This document shows positions 42,603-51,211 of a stretch of DNA of 64,000 bases, in pieces. Origin of the DNA: Arthrobacter citreus (GTDB lineage: Bacteria > Actinomycetota > Actinomycetes > Actinomycetales > Micrococcaceae); NCBI RefSeq assembly GCF_009192745.1, contig NZ_VTFV01000003.1:372001-436000 (forward strand), read 5' to 3'. The notes under the pieces are model-generated. The model worked only from the letters and a program-made list of their open reading frames with translations. It did no database searches and was not told where the DNA came from. Position numbers and translations under genes: made by a program. Each line of letters starts with the position of its first letter. The stretch's first letter is position 1.

Positions 42603-45357
42603 CAGCCCTGCGGCGGAGGGCACCTGCGCCCTTGCTGAGCTCCGACACTACGACGATGGTGGCTGCCACGCCCACGCAGAGCAGCCACTGGTCGGCGTTC
42701 AGCGGAACCGTTTCGAAGAGGTCCTCGAAGAACCCCAGCTGCACCACCAGGACCTGCAGCAGCACCACCGCGCCCAGCGCGAACCAGATGGTCCGGTTGG
42801 TGAATGTCTGGAGCGAGAAGAGCGACGAGGTTTCGCTGCGGACGTTGAGCAGGTTGAAGACCTGGTAGAAAACGAACGTGGTGAACGCCATGGTCGTCGC
42901 AAAATTGGTGCTGGCTGCGGCAGCCTCCGGGAAGAGCGACGGCGCCGCCAGCAGCACCCAGCAGGTTCCCGCGGCCATGACCAGCCCGGAGACCGCCAGC
43001 GCAGCGAGCCGCTGGCCGGTCAGCAGCGGCTCGCGGGGCCTGCGCGGGGACTGCCTCATCACTTTCGGATCGGTTGAGTCCACGCCCAGTGCCAGGGCCG
43101 GCGGACCGTCCATGATGATGTTCACCCACAGGATCTGGATTGCAGTGAACGGCGCTCCCCCGGCAAAGCCGAACGTGGCAGCGGCCAGGAAAATCAGCAC
43201 GAAACCCCACGCGGTGGTCAGCTGGAACCGGACGAACTTGATGATGTTCGCGTAGATCCCGCGGCCCTCCCGGACAGCAGTGACAATGGTGGCGAAGTTG
43301 TCATCGGTCAGGATCATCCGCGCTGCACCCTTGGACACGTCCGTCCCGGTGATGCCCATGGCGATCCCAATGTCAGCCCGCTTCAGGGCCGGAGCGTCAT
43401 TGACGCCGTCGCCCGTCATGGCCACCACCGAGCCGTCAGCCTGCAGCGCCTCCACGACCCGCAGCTTGTGCTCCGGCGAGACCCGGGCCAGCACGCCGAC
43501 CTTCGGGACGAGCTCCTGCAGCTGCCGGCCATCGAGCTCGTCCAGCGCCGAACCGGCCACTGCCTCGCCCGGGATCCCAAGGTCCTTGGCGATGGCAGAC
43601 GCCGTGACAAGGTGGTCTCCGGTGATCATGTGCACCTGGATCCCGGCGGCACGCGCCTCTTCGATCGCCTCCTTTGCTTCGCGGCGCGGCGGATCCATGA
43701 TGCCTACGACGGCGTACAGCACCAGTGAGGTGACTGCGCGGCGCAGCTGCTCCGGTTCACTGGGTGGAAGATCCTCGACGGGACGCCCGGCTACAGCGAG
43801 GGTGCGCAGGCCGGCGTCGGCGATCAGCTCCACTTCGCTGAGTACGCGCTCCCGGTGTTCCGGGGTCAGGGGCTCGACGCCGTCCGGGCCGGCAAAGTGG
43901 GTGCAGAGGTCCAGGACAACCCCGGGCGCGCCCTTGACGTTGCACCAGGTCCTGTCCGGAACGCGCCGGTCCGAGTTGAACGTGGCCATGAACTTGTATT
44001 CCGAGTCGAACGGCACCTCCGCGAGCCGCGGATGTTCTGCACGCGCGCCCACCGGGTCTATGCCCGCTTTTTCGGCCAGCACCACCAGTGCGCCTTCGGT
44101 CGGGTCGCCGCTGAGCACTCCGTCCGTAACGGACGCGTCGTTGCACAGCACCATGGCCAGGTACGCCTCGGTCATTGCCGGAACCTCCCCGCCGTCGGGA
44201 CTGAGGATCTTGCCTTCCAGCCCATACCCGGTTCCGGTGACGCGGCACCTGAGCCCAAAGGCGGAGACCATCCGCCGCACGGTCATCTCATTCAGGGTCA
44301 GCGTGCCGGTCTTGTCGGTGCAGATGTGCGTGGTTCCGCCCAGCGTCTCTACGGCGGAGAGCTGTTTGATGATGGCTCCGCGGGCCGCCAGCCGGGAGGC
44401 ACCCATGGCGAGGGTGAACGCGACGACGGCGGTCAGGCCTTCCGGGATGGTGGCCACGGCGAGGGAAACGGACGTCAGCAGCAGTGAGTTGAGGTCTTCG
44501 CCGCGGAGGAGCCCGAGGATAAAGACCAGTGCCACTACAGCCAGCGCGATCCAGGTCAGCAGCGCAGCCAGCTGGTCGATGCTGCGCTGCAGGGTGGTCT
44601 TCTCATCCTGGGTGCTGCCGAGCAGGTGGGCGATGCGGCCCATCTGGGTGTCCATGCCGGTGCCGGTGACTACCATCGTCGCCCGCCCGCGGCTGATGTC
44701 GGTGCCCATGTAGAGCATGCCGTGCCGGTCGGCTACCGGTGAATCTGCGGCCTGCAGGGAAGCGGCGTCCTTGTTGACCGGCTGCGACTCCCCCGTGAGT
44801 GCGGCCTCCGCGGCCTGCAGCCGGACCGCTTCCAGCAGCCTGCCGTCTGCCGGTACCGAGTCCCCGGCCTCCAGCAGCACTATGTCCCCGGGCACCAGGT
44901 CCGTGCGGGTAATCGTTGCGATGCTGCCTCCGCGGCGGACCCGGGTGGTTCCCACATCGGTGCGGCGCAGTGCTTCCAGGCTGTTCTCCGCCCGCCGTTC
45001 CTGGACGTAGTTCAGGCAGGTGTTCAGGATGACCACGGCAAGGATGACGATTGGCGTTTCAAGTTCCCGGGAAACGACGGCGCTGATCACGGCGGCTGCG
45101 AGGAGCACCAGGATTAGCCGGTCGGAAAGCAGTGCCAGGATTTTGCGCCATGCCGGAACCGGAGGCTTTCCTGCCAGCTGGTTGGACCCGTAGAGCTCCA
45201 GCCTGCGGGCAGCCTCGCCTGGGCTGAGGCCCGATGCCGGATCGCTGGTGAGCGCTGCCGCGACTTCCGGTCCGGGCCGGGTCCAGGGCTCGGACACCTG
45301 GGGATCAGGGGCTCCGGGGGCAGGAGTTCCGGCCCCGGAGTTGCTGCCATGCTGCAT
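42574..45357 (-). CDS. P-type cation ATPase, SERCA/PMCA-like (probable Ca2+ exporter)
   Basis: 927 residues from the ATG at 45357 (nine further in-frame residues upstream are possible). Ten membrane spans. Motifs: LTGES (about 188-192, actuator), IPEGL in M4 (about 304-308), CTDKTGTLT with the phosphorylated Asp348, and TGDGVNDAPALKRADIGIAMG hinge. M6 reads NIIMDGPPALALGVD. The IPEGL and N..D pattern fits type II (Ca2+) pumps rather than heavy-metal or K+ types. It is preceded by a TTACCG-17-TAGACT promoter. Confidence 0.9.
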   Translation of the reverse strand: MQHGSNSGAGTPAPGAPDPQVSEPWTRPGPEVAAALTSDPASGLSPGEAARRLELYGSNQLAGKPPVPAWRKILALLSDRLILVLLAAAVISAVVSRELETPIVILAVVILNTCLNYVQERRAENSLEALRRTDVGTTRVRRGGSIATITRTDLVPGDIVLLEAGDSVPADGRLLEAVRLQAAEAALTGESQPVNKDAASLQAADSPVADRHGMLYMGTDISRGRATMVVTGTGMDTQMGRIAHLLGSTQDEKTTLQRSIDQLAALLTWIALAVVALVFILGLLRGEDLNSLLLTSVSLAVATIPEGLTAVVAFTLAMGASRLAARGAIIKQLSAVETLGGTTHICTDKTGTLTLNEMTVRRMVSAFGLRCRVTGTGYGLEGKILSPDGGEVPAMTEAYLAMVLCNDASVTDGVLSGDPTEGALVVLAEKAGIDPVGARAEHPRLAEVPFDSEYKFMATFNSDRRVPDRTWCNVKGAPGVVLDLCTHFAGPDGVEPLTPEHRERVLSEVELIADAGLRTLAVAGRPVEDLPPSEPEQLRRAVTSLVLYAVVGIMDPPRREAKEAIEEARAAGIQVHMITGDHLVTASAIAKDLGIPGEAVAGSALDELDGRQLQELVPKVGVLARVSPEHKLRVVEALQADGSVVAMTGDGVNDAPALKRADIGIAMGITGTDVSKGAARMILTDDNFATIVTAVREGRGIYANIIKFVRFQLTTAWGFVLIFLAAATFGFAGGAPFTAIQILWVNIIMDGPPALALGVDSTDPKVMRQSPRRPREPLLTGQRLAALAVSGLVMAAGTCWVLLAAPSLFPEAAAASTNFATTMAFTTFVFYQVFNLLNVRSETSSLFSLQTFTNRTIWFALGAVVLLQVLVVQLGFFEDLFETVPLNADQWLLCVGVAATIVVVSELSKGAGALRRRAATRQRAGNP

Positions 45358-45396
45358 GGGATGCCCCTGTGCTCGGCTCGCCAACTGGTCCGGATC

Positions 45397-45425
45397 AGTC
45401 TACCAATGCGCTGCCGGAGCGGTAA
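45397..45425 (-). promoter_or_regulatory. Promoter of the P-type ATPase gene
   Basis: Minus-strand TTACCG (45420-45425), 17-base spacer, TAGACT (45397-45402). It lies about 40 bases upstream of the ATG. Confidence 0.45.
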
Positions 45426-45476
45426 TGGCGCGGTACGGAGTTGGTGCCGCAGCGGGTTCTCCGCCAAGGTTGGAGA

Positions 45477-46484
45477 ATGCCAGCGCCCACCGCTCTCCGT
45501 GCCTACCTCCCCGGCCTCGCTGCCGCAGCAGCCGCCGTCGTGCTCTGTCTGCTGGTGCACCGGGTCTTCCCGGCGGTTCCGGTGCTGACGGCCGCGGTCC
45601 TGACGGGACTTCTTGCGGGTAACGTGCCTGGTCCGGCAGCGGTTTCGGCCGGCCCCTGGCGTCCCGGACTGACACTGGCCGCCAAGAGGTTCCTGCGGCT
45701 GGGCATCGTCCTGCTGGGCCTAAAGGTCTCCCTGGTGGACATCGCCGAGCTGGGGTGGCTCACTGTTGTGCTGATCATTGCGCTGGTGGGATTCTCCTTT
45801 GGGGCAACCTACGTGGTCTGCCGTGCCTTCCGCCTTCCGGGAGAAGAACCGGTCCTGGTGGCCGCCGGGTTTTCAATCTGCGGGGTCTCCGCGGTTGGCG
45901 CTGTTGCCGCAGCCAGGGGAATCGGCGCGGAACGGACCGCGGTTCCGGCGGCGATGGTGACCCTGTGCGGAACGCTGGCCATTGCTGTACTGCCGTTGTT
46001 CAGTGCGGTCCTGGGCCTGTCCCCGGAGAGATTCGGGTTCCTGTCCGGTGCTTCCATCCATGACGTGGGACAGGTGGTCGCCACCGCCCAGACCGGAGGG
46101 GCAGCGGCACTGGCGCTTGCCGTCGTCGTCAAGCTGGTGCGCGTACTGATGCTTGCGCCTGTCAGTGCCATGGCCGGGCTGCAGCACCGCCGCCGTGCCG
46201 GCAGCGGCGGGGGCAAGTTCCCTCCGCTGGTTCCGCTTTTCGTGGCCGGTTTCGTGGCGGCCGTCGCGCTTCGAACCACCGGGCTGCTGCCGGCCGGCCT
46301 GCTGGAAGCTGCCGCCCTGATGCAGGAGCTGCTCTTCGCCGCGGCGCTCTTTGGGCTGGGTGCATCAGTGAACCTGCGCTCCCTTGCCCGCACCGGCGGC
46401 CGGGCAGCTGCGGCATCGCTGGTGTCCTGGGCCATCATCGTCGCGGCAGCACTCGGCCTGGCAGTGCTGCTGGTTCCTGCCTGA
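45477..46484 (+). CDS. YeiH-family putative exporter
   Basis: 335 residues from the ATG at 45477. About ten membrane spans rich in Ala, Leu and Val. KRFLRLGIVLLGLKVSL, ICGVSAVGAVAAARGI and GASIHDVGQVVATAQ are the three conserved segments of the YeiH/UPF0324 family, whose members are named as sulfate or anion exporters without firm proof. Divergent from the P-type ATPase gene across about 120 bases, and upstream of pepN. Confidence 0.88.
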   Translation: MPAPTALRAYLPGLAAAAAAVVLCLLVHRVFPAVPVLTAAVLTGLLAGNVPGPAAVSAGPWRPGLTLAAKRFLRLGIVLLGLKVSLVDIAELGWLTVVLIIALVGFSFGATYVVCRAFRLPGEEPVLVAAGFSICGVSAVGAVAAARGIGAERTAVPAAMVTLCGTLAIAVLPLFSAVLGLSPERFGFLSGASIHDVGQVVATAQTGGAAALALAVVVKLVRVLMLAPVSAMAGLQHRRRAGSGGGKFPPLVPLFVAGFVAAVALRTTGLLPAGLLEAAALMQELLFAAALFGLGASVNLRSLARTGGRAAAASLVSWAIIVAAALGLAVLLVPA

Positions 46485-46541
46485 TCCGGGTGCCCGCCGC
46501 GGCGCCTCCCCCATCACCGGCTGAAGTGGTTGAATGAACTG

Positions 46542-49151
46542 GTGCCTAACGAAAACCTGAGCCGCGATGAAGCAGCCGCCCGCTCCGCCCTCCTGCGAGT
46601 TGACTCCTACGACGTTGAACTGGACCTGGGAGACGCCGCGAATCCTGCCGCTGCGGGATTCCGGTCGCGCAGCACCATAACGTTCGACTGCGCCGAGTCG
46701 GGTGCATCAACGTTCCTGGACTTCATCCACGGAGGCGTGGACGCCGTCGTGGTTAACGGCAAGGCCTACGATCCAGCGGAAACCGTGAAGGGCTCCCGGA
46801 TCATGCTGCACAACCTGGTGACCGGCACCAACGTCGTCAGCGTTGAAGGAACCGCCTTGTACAGCCGCAGCGGCGAGGGCCTGCACCGCTTCACCGATCC
46901 AGCCGATGGGCGGACCTACCTCTACACGCAGTATGAACCCGCTGACGCACGGCGGGTTTTCGCCAACTTTGAACAGCCGGACCTGAAGGCTTCCTTCACC
47001 TTCCACGTCACGGCCCCTTCGGACTGGGAAGTTGTCTCCAACTCCCCCGAAGCGGCGCGCACACCGGTGGGCGCAACACGCAGCCGCTGGGACTTCTCTG
47101 CCACGAAGCGGATCTCCACCTACATCACCTGCGTGCTGGCCGGACCGTATTTCAAGGCGGAAGACTCCTGGCGCACAACCCTTCCGGGCGGGGACGAGCT
47201 GGTGGTGCCCCTTGGTGCCTACTGCCGCGCCTCGCTGGCGGAGCACTTCGACGCGGACTCCATCTTCGACACCACCAAGCGGGGGCTGGAGTACTTCCAT
47301 CAGCTCTTCGCCTACCCGTACCCGTTCGGGAAGTACGACCAGGCGTTTGTGCCCGAGTACAACCTGGGGGCAATGGAAAATCCCGGCCTGGTCACTTTCA
47401 CCGAGGCCTATGTGTTCCGGACCAAGGCCACCGAAGCGCAGTACGAGGCGCGGGCGAACACCATCATGCACGAGATGGCGCACATGTGGTTCGGTGACCT
47501 GGTGACCATGCGCTGGTGGGATGACCTGTGGCTCAAGGAGTCCTTCGCCGACTACATGGGTGCCCTGGCCGTGGACGAAGCCACAGACTGGACCAACTCG
47601 TGGGTCAGCTTCGCCAACCGCCGCAAGGCCTGGGCCTACGTACAGGACCAGCTGCCCACCACGCACCCCATCGTGGCGGACATCCCAAACCTTGAAGCTG
47701 CCAAGCAGAACTTCGACGGCATCACCTATGCCAAGGGTGCCTCGGTCCTGAAACAGCTGGTGGCATACGTAGGTTTCGAGGCGTTCGTTGAAGCCTCACG
47801 CACCTATTTCGCCCGGCATGCCTGGGGCAACACCACCCTCGCGGACCTGCTCGAGGTGCTCGGTTCCGCCTCCGGCCGGGACATGAGCGAGTGGTCGCGG
47901 ATGTGGCTGCAGACTGCCGGCGTGCCTGTCCTGTCCGTAGACGCTGAACGGACTGAGGACGGTACCTATGCCTCCATCGCCGTGCTGCAGGACGCACCGG
48001 ATCCGGTCAGCGGGGAACAGATGCCCAGACCGCACCGGATCCGCCTGGGGTCCTACGACTTCGACGCCGACGGTTGGCTCGTACGCACCGGATCGGTGGA
48101 GATCGACGTCGCCGGCCGGCGTACCGCGGTGCCGGAACTGGCCGGCAAGCCCGTGCCGGCACTTCTCCTGCCCAACGACGGAGACCTGACGTACGCCAAG
48201 ATCCGTTTCGATCCGGCGTCCCTGGCCACACTGCTGGAATCGCTCCCCCGCCTGCGGGATCCCCTGGCCCGCGCCATCTGTCTTTCCGCGCTCTGGAACA
48301 GCGTGCGCGACGGCGTCCTGTCGGCCCGTGATTACCTGCGCCTGGTCATCCGGACCGCTCCGTCGGAGCCGGGAGCAGGCGTGAAGCAGGTACTGCTGGA
48401 CAACGCACGTACAGCCGTTGAACGCTACGCGCCGGCGGAGATCCGCGGCGCGCTCAGGGAACAGCTCTTTACGGCGGTTGCGGGCCAGCTAGCCGACGCG
48501 CCGGCAGGAAGCGACAGCCAGCTCATCCTGGCCAGGGCCGCCGCAGCGCTGGGCAGGCACAGCACCAGCCACAACGAACTGCTTCGCGGCCTGCTCTCCG
48601 GTGAGGTCAGCTACCCGGGACTCACCGTGGATTCGGACCTGAGGTGGCGGCTCTGGCAGGCACTTGCGGGTACCGGCTCCGCGGGCACGGAGGAGCTAAA
48701 GGCAGAGTTGGCGGCGGACAACACGGCCGCGGGCCGGGTGGGGTACACCGTGGCAGCGGCGGCGCTGCCCGACGCGGACGTGAAGCTTGCCGCCTGGGCA
48801 ACGGCAGTGAATACAGCGGAACTTTCCAATGAGCTGCTCTCAGCCACCATTGAAGGCTTCAACATCGGAAGCCACGAAATCCTGGACGCCTTCATTCCGG
48901 ACTACTTCGCCGCTTTGGACACAGTGTGGTCCACGCGCAGCATAGAAATAGCGTCACGAGTGGTGGCTGGACTCTATCCGTCCGCACAGGACCTGGCGCC
49001 GCACACGGTACCGGCAGACCATCCGGTGCTGGTGCTGAGCCAGGAATGGCTGGAGTCCAACTCCGCGGCTCCGGCTGCGCTGCGCAGGATCATCATCGAA
49101 GCGCAGGACCAGCTGCTCCGCGCCCTGCGTGCCCAGGCCGCGGCCCGCTAG
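46542..49151 (+). CDS. pepN: Aminopeptidase N (M1 family)
   Basis: 869 residues. Removes N-terminal amino acids from peptides. GAMEN (276-280) is the substrate N-terminus site; HEMAH (310-314) with Glu333 in KESFADY binds the catalytic zinc. A beta-rich domain precedes and a large C-terminal ERAP-like helical domain (from about 545) follows. Start: GTG at 46542 gives the N-terminus VPNENLSRDEA and sits six bases after TTGAAT; TTG at 46530 would add four residues. No signal peptide, so cytoplasmic. Confidence 0.93.
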   Translation: MPNENLSRDEAAARSALLRVDSYDVELDLGDAANPAAAGFRSRSTITFDCAESGASTFLDFIHGGVDAVVVNGKAYDPAETVKGSRIMLHNLVTGTNVVSVEGTALYSRSGEGLHRFTDPADGRTYLYTQYEPADARRVFANFEQPDLKASFTFHVTAPSDWEVVSNSPEAARTPVGATRSRWDFSATKRISTYITCVLAGPYFKAEDSWRTTLPGGDELVVPLGAYCRASLAEHFDADSIFDTTKRGLEYFHQLFAYPYPFGKYDQAFVPEYNLGAMENPGLVTFTEAYVFRTKATEAQYEARANTIMHEMAHMWFGDLVTMRWWDDLWLKESFADYMGALAVDEATDWTNSWVSFANRRKAWAYVQDQLPTTHPIVADIPNLEAAKQNFDGITYAKGASVLKQLVAYVGFEAFVEASRTYFARHAWGNTTLADLLEVLGSASGRDMSEWSRMWLQTAGVPVLSVDAERTEDGTYASIAVLQDAPDPVSGEQMPRPHRIRLGSYDFDADGWLVRTGSVEIDVAGRRTAVPELAGKPVPALLLPNDGDLTYAKIRFDPASLATLLESLPRLRDPLARAICLSALWNSVRDGVLSARDYLRLVIRTAPSEPGAGVKQVLLDNARTAVERYAPAEIRGALREQLFTAVAGQLADAPAGSDSQLILARAAAALGRHSTSHNELLRGLLSGEVSYPGLTVDSDLRWRLWQALAGTGSAGTEELKAELAADNTAAGRVGYTVAAAALPDADVKLAAWATAVNTAELSNELLSATIEGFNIGSHEILDAFIPDYFAALDTVWSTRSIEIASRVVAGLYPSAQDLAPHTVPADHPVLVLSQEWLESNSAAPAALRRIIIEAQDQLLRALRAQAAAR

Positions 49152-49173
49152 CTGTAGTTCCCACGGTGGTTGT

Positions 49174-49205
49174 GAAGGTCCGGCCAGTACGCCGGCCGGG
49201 CCTTC
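49174..49205. terminator. Bidirectional hairpin between pepN and the cupin gene
   Basis: A 12-bp stem (49174-49185 with 49194-49205) with one G-T pair, beginning GAAGG and ending CCTTC, between convergent stops. Confidence 0.7.
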
Positions 49206-49222
49206 GCAGGCCAACGCCTGCG

Positions 49223-49555
49223 CTAGCGCCGTTTGGCTACGCTCAGCAGGAAAGCCGAGTCCTCGACGGCGGTGACGGCATGGCGGGCCTGCGGCACGAT
49301 CAAATGGTCGCCGGAGGATCCTTCCCAGCTCTCGCCTTCGGAGTGCAGGGTGATACGCCCCTTGAGCACAGTGATGGTGGCTTCGCCGGGGTTCTCGTGT
49401 TCGTCCAGGCTGAACCCGGCGGCGAGGGCAATCACGGTCTGGCGCATTACGTGCTCATGACCGCCGTAGACCGTGGCCGCGCTCCTGCCCGAGGAAGCCT
49501 CCCGGGCCGTCTCAAGATGGTTACGCACCAGCGCCGTCAGCGACTTCTTTTCCAT
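49223..49555 (-). CDS. Small cupin-fold protein
   Basis: 110 residues from the ATG at 49555. Single cupin barrel: LDEHENPGEATITVLKGRITLHSE is the first cupin motif and GDHLIVPQARHAVTAVED the second, with most of the His/Glu metal ligands present. Such small cupins may bind a metal or small ligand; the function is unknown. The start follows TAGACT by seven bases, so the transcript may be leaderless. Longer in-frame upstream sequence overlaps lplA and is unlikely to be used. Confidence 0.85.
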   Translation of the reverse strand: MEKKSLTALVRNHLETAREASSGRSAATVYGGHEHVMRQTVIALAAGFSLDEHENPGEATITVLKGRITLHSEGESWEGSSGDHLIVPQARHAVTAVEDSAFLLSVAKRR

Positions 49556-49562
49556 GCCGGGA

Positions 49563-49568
49563 AGTCTA
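49563..49568 (-). promoter_or_regulatory. -10 box before the cupin gene
   Basis: Minus-strand TAGACT, seven-base spacer, ATG at 49555; no ribosome site. Confidence 0.5.
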
Positions 49569-49598
49569 GATGCCGGGTGGGCAGTTAGGTAGCGGGAA

Positions 49599-50672
49599 CT
49601 ACGGGACCCGGTTGATCCACTCGGGAGTATCGAACTTGGAGACGACCTTTTCCTTGGCGCGCTCCATTTCGGCGTCGGTAATGCCGGTTGTCCTGGCGCC
49701 GTAGCGCTCAGCAAACGTCTGCATCATGGTGTCCAGGATTTCTTCGCGGCTGAGCCCGGTCTGCCGGCGCAGCGGATCCACGCGCTTCTTGGCGCTGCGG
49801 GTGCCTTTGTCGGAGAGCTTCTCCTTGCCGATGCGCAGCACCTGGACCATCTTGTCCGCATCGATGTCATAGGACATGGTCACGTGGTGCAGCATGGCGC
49901 CGGAACTGAGCCGCTTCTGTGCTGCTCCGCCAATCTTGCCCTGGTCCGTGGCGATGTCATTGAGTGGCTGGTACCAGGCCTTGATCCCCAGGCGTTCCAG
50001 TGACTCCATGACCCATGCATCAAGGAACGGATAAGAGTCGGCGAAACTGAGCCCGTCAACGAGGGACTGCGGGACATAAAGCGAATAGGTGATGGCGTTG
50101 CCGTGTTCCATGAACATGGCGCCGCCGCCGCTGATCCTGCGGACAACCGTCACGCCGTGGCGTTCGGCGCCGTCCGGATCCACCTCGTTGCGCAGGGACT
50201 GGAAGCTGCCGATCACCACGGAGGGAGATTCCCATTCCCAGAACCGAAGCGTGGGATTGCGCCGTCCAGCGGCGACTTCCTCCGCCAGTACTTCGTCCAT
50301 GGCCACGTGCATATGCGTGGACAGCGGGGTGGGCGGGATGATCTCCCATTCGTGGTCCCCCCAGCTGGTGGCCTTGGCCAGCGCACGGCGGACAGTGATG
50401 GCCACTGCTTCCGGGGAGAAGCCGAACAGCACGGCGTCGGGTCGCAGCCGGGCCCGGATCGCCTCGGCGATTTGTTCTGCGGTGCTCTCAGCGGAAAGGC
50501 CGGTCAGCGCTGCGTTGATTTCGTCAAGCGCGTCATCCGGTTCAAGGAAGAAGTCTCCGCTGAGGGATACCGAGTCCAGGAGGCCGTTCTGAACGTCGAG
50601 GTCCACCACGACCAGTTTGCCGCCGGGAACTTTGTACTCCCCGTGCCGGCGGCCGTCGTGTGCTTCGCTCAT
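49599..50672 (-). CDS. lplA: Lipoate-protein ligase with N-terminal accessory domain
   Basis: 357 residues. The N-terminal 95 residues (GGKLVVVDLDVQNGLLDSVSL and GDFFLEPDDALDEI) match the small accessory domain that forms the C-terminus of E. coli LplA or the separate LplB of Thermoplasma. The catalytic domain follows from about 110: RRISGGGAMFM (178-188) and the lipoyl-AMP lysine Lys246 in DQGKIGGAAQKR. It attaches lipoate to dehydrogenase E2 and GcvH proteins. The accessory domain thus precedes the catalytic domain, opposite to E. coli. AGGAGG lies six bases before the ATG. Confidence 0.9.
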   Translation of the reverse strand: MSEAHDGRRHGEYKVPGGKLVVVDLDVQNGLLDSVSLSGDFFLEPDDALDEINAALTGLSAESTAEQIAEAIRARLRPDAVLFGFSPEAVAITVRRALAKATSWGDHEWEIIPPTPLSTHMHVAMDEVLAEEVAAGRRNPTLRFWEWESPSVVIGSFQSLRNEVDPDGAERHGVTVVRRISGGGAMFMEHGNAITYSLYVPQSLVDGLSFADSYPFLDAWVMESLERLGIKAWYQPLNDIATDQGKIGGAAQKRLSSGAMLHHVTMSYDIDADKMVQVLRIGKEKLSDKGTRSAKKRVDPLRRQTGLSREEILDTMMQTFAERYGARTTGITDAEMERAKEKVVSKFDTPEWINRVP

Positions 50673-50735
50673 GCTGATCCTCCTGAAAAACTCTCACCCT
50701 CGGCGCCTGGTACGCCGGACATTGGACGTAAACGA

Positions 50736-50767
50736 AAGGTCCGTCCGGAACATTCCGAACGGACCTT
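50736..50767 (-). terminator. Terminator of rpmE2
   Basis: A nine-bp stem plus five bp after one mismatch, beginning and ending AAGGTCCGT/ACGGACCTT. On the minus strand it is followed by TTCGTTTAC. It separates rpmE2 from lplA. Confidence 0.7.
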
Positions 50768-50801
50768 CCAATTCTAGGCTGCTGCCCAGGAAAAGCTGAG
50801 G

Positions 50802-51059
50802 CTACTTCTTGCCGCCGAAGCCCTTGAACCGAGCGTTGAAGCGCTCCACACGGCCGGCGGAGTCCATGATGCGCTGCTTGCCCGTGTAGAACGGGTGCGA
50901 TGCGGAGGAGATTTCCACCTCGATCAGCGGGTAGGTGTTGCCGTCTTCCCACTCGATCGTCTTGGAGGACGTCGCCGTGGAGTTGGTCAGGAACGCGGTG
51001 TCGGACGCGAGGTCACGGAAAACAACCGGGGCGTACGAGGGGTGGATGTCAGACTTCAC
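50802..51059 (-). CDS. rpmE2: 50S ribosomal protein L31 type B
   Basis: 85 residues. [15 protein letters not shown] and [22 protein letters not shown] are signature segments. It lacks the CxxC zinc pair of L31 type A, so it is the zinc-free paralogue that often replaces type A when zinc is scarce. The start is GTG at 51059, nine bases after AGAAGG. A 14-base palindrome lies upstream at the predicted transcript start. No Zur-like site is obvious to me. Confidence 0.95.
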   Translation of the reverse strand: MKSDIHPSYAPVVFRDLASDTAFLTNSTATSSKTIEWEDGNTYPLIEVEISSASHPFYTGKQRIMDSAGRVERFNARFKGFGGKK

Positions 51060-51118
51060 AGTAATACCTTCTCTAGGTGACTGGATTTTGCCAGGCACAA
51101 TGGGGTTCAAAGCTCTTA

Positions 51119-51145
51119 TGGCCAATTGGCCAACAATCAATCTTA
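51119..51145 (-). promoter_or_regulatory. rpmE2 promoter region with 14-base palindrome
   Basis: Minus-strand TAAGAT (51140-51145) is a fair -10 box. The predicted start point, about seven bases later, coincides with the edge of TGGCCAATTGGCCA (51119-51132), a perfect palindrome with the position of a repressor site. TTGCGC lies 19 bases upstream as a weak -35. Confidence 0.45.
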
Positions 51146-51211
51146 GCGCAATGACAGCAGTGATGCGCAAAACCTGCCTGCGCTGGACGTTCGGTGTCCG
51201 CGCCTACCAGC

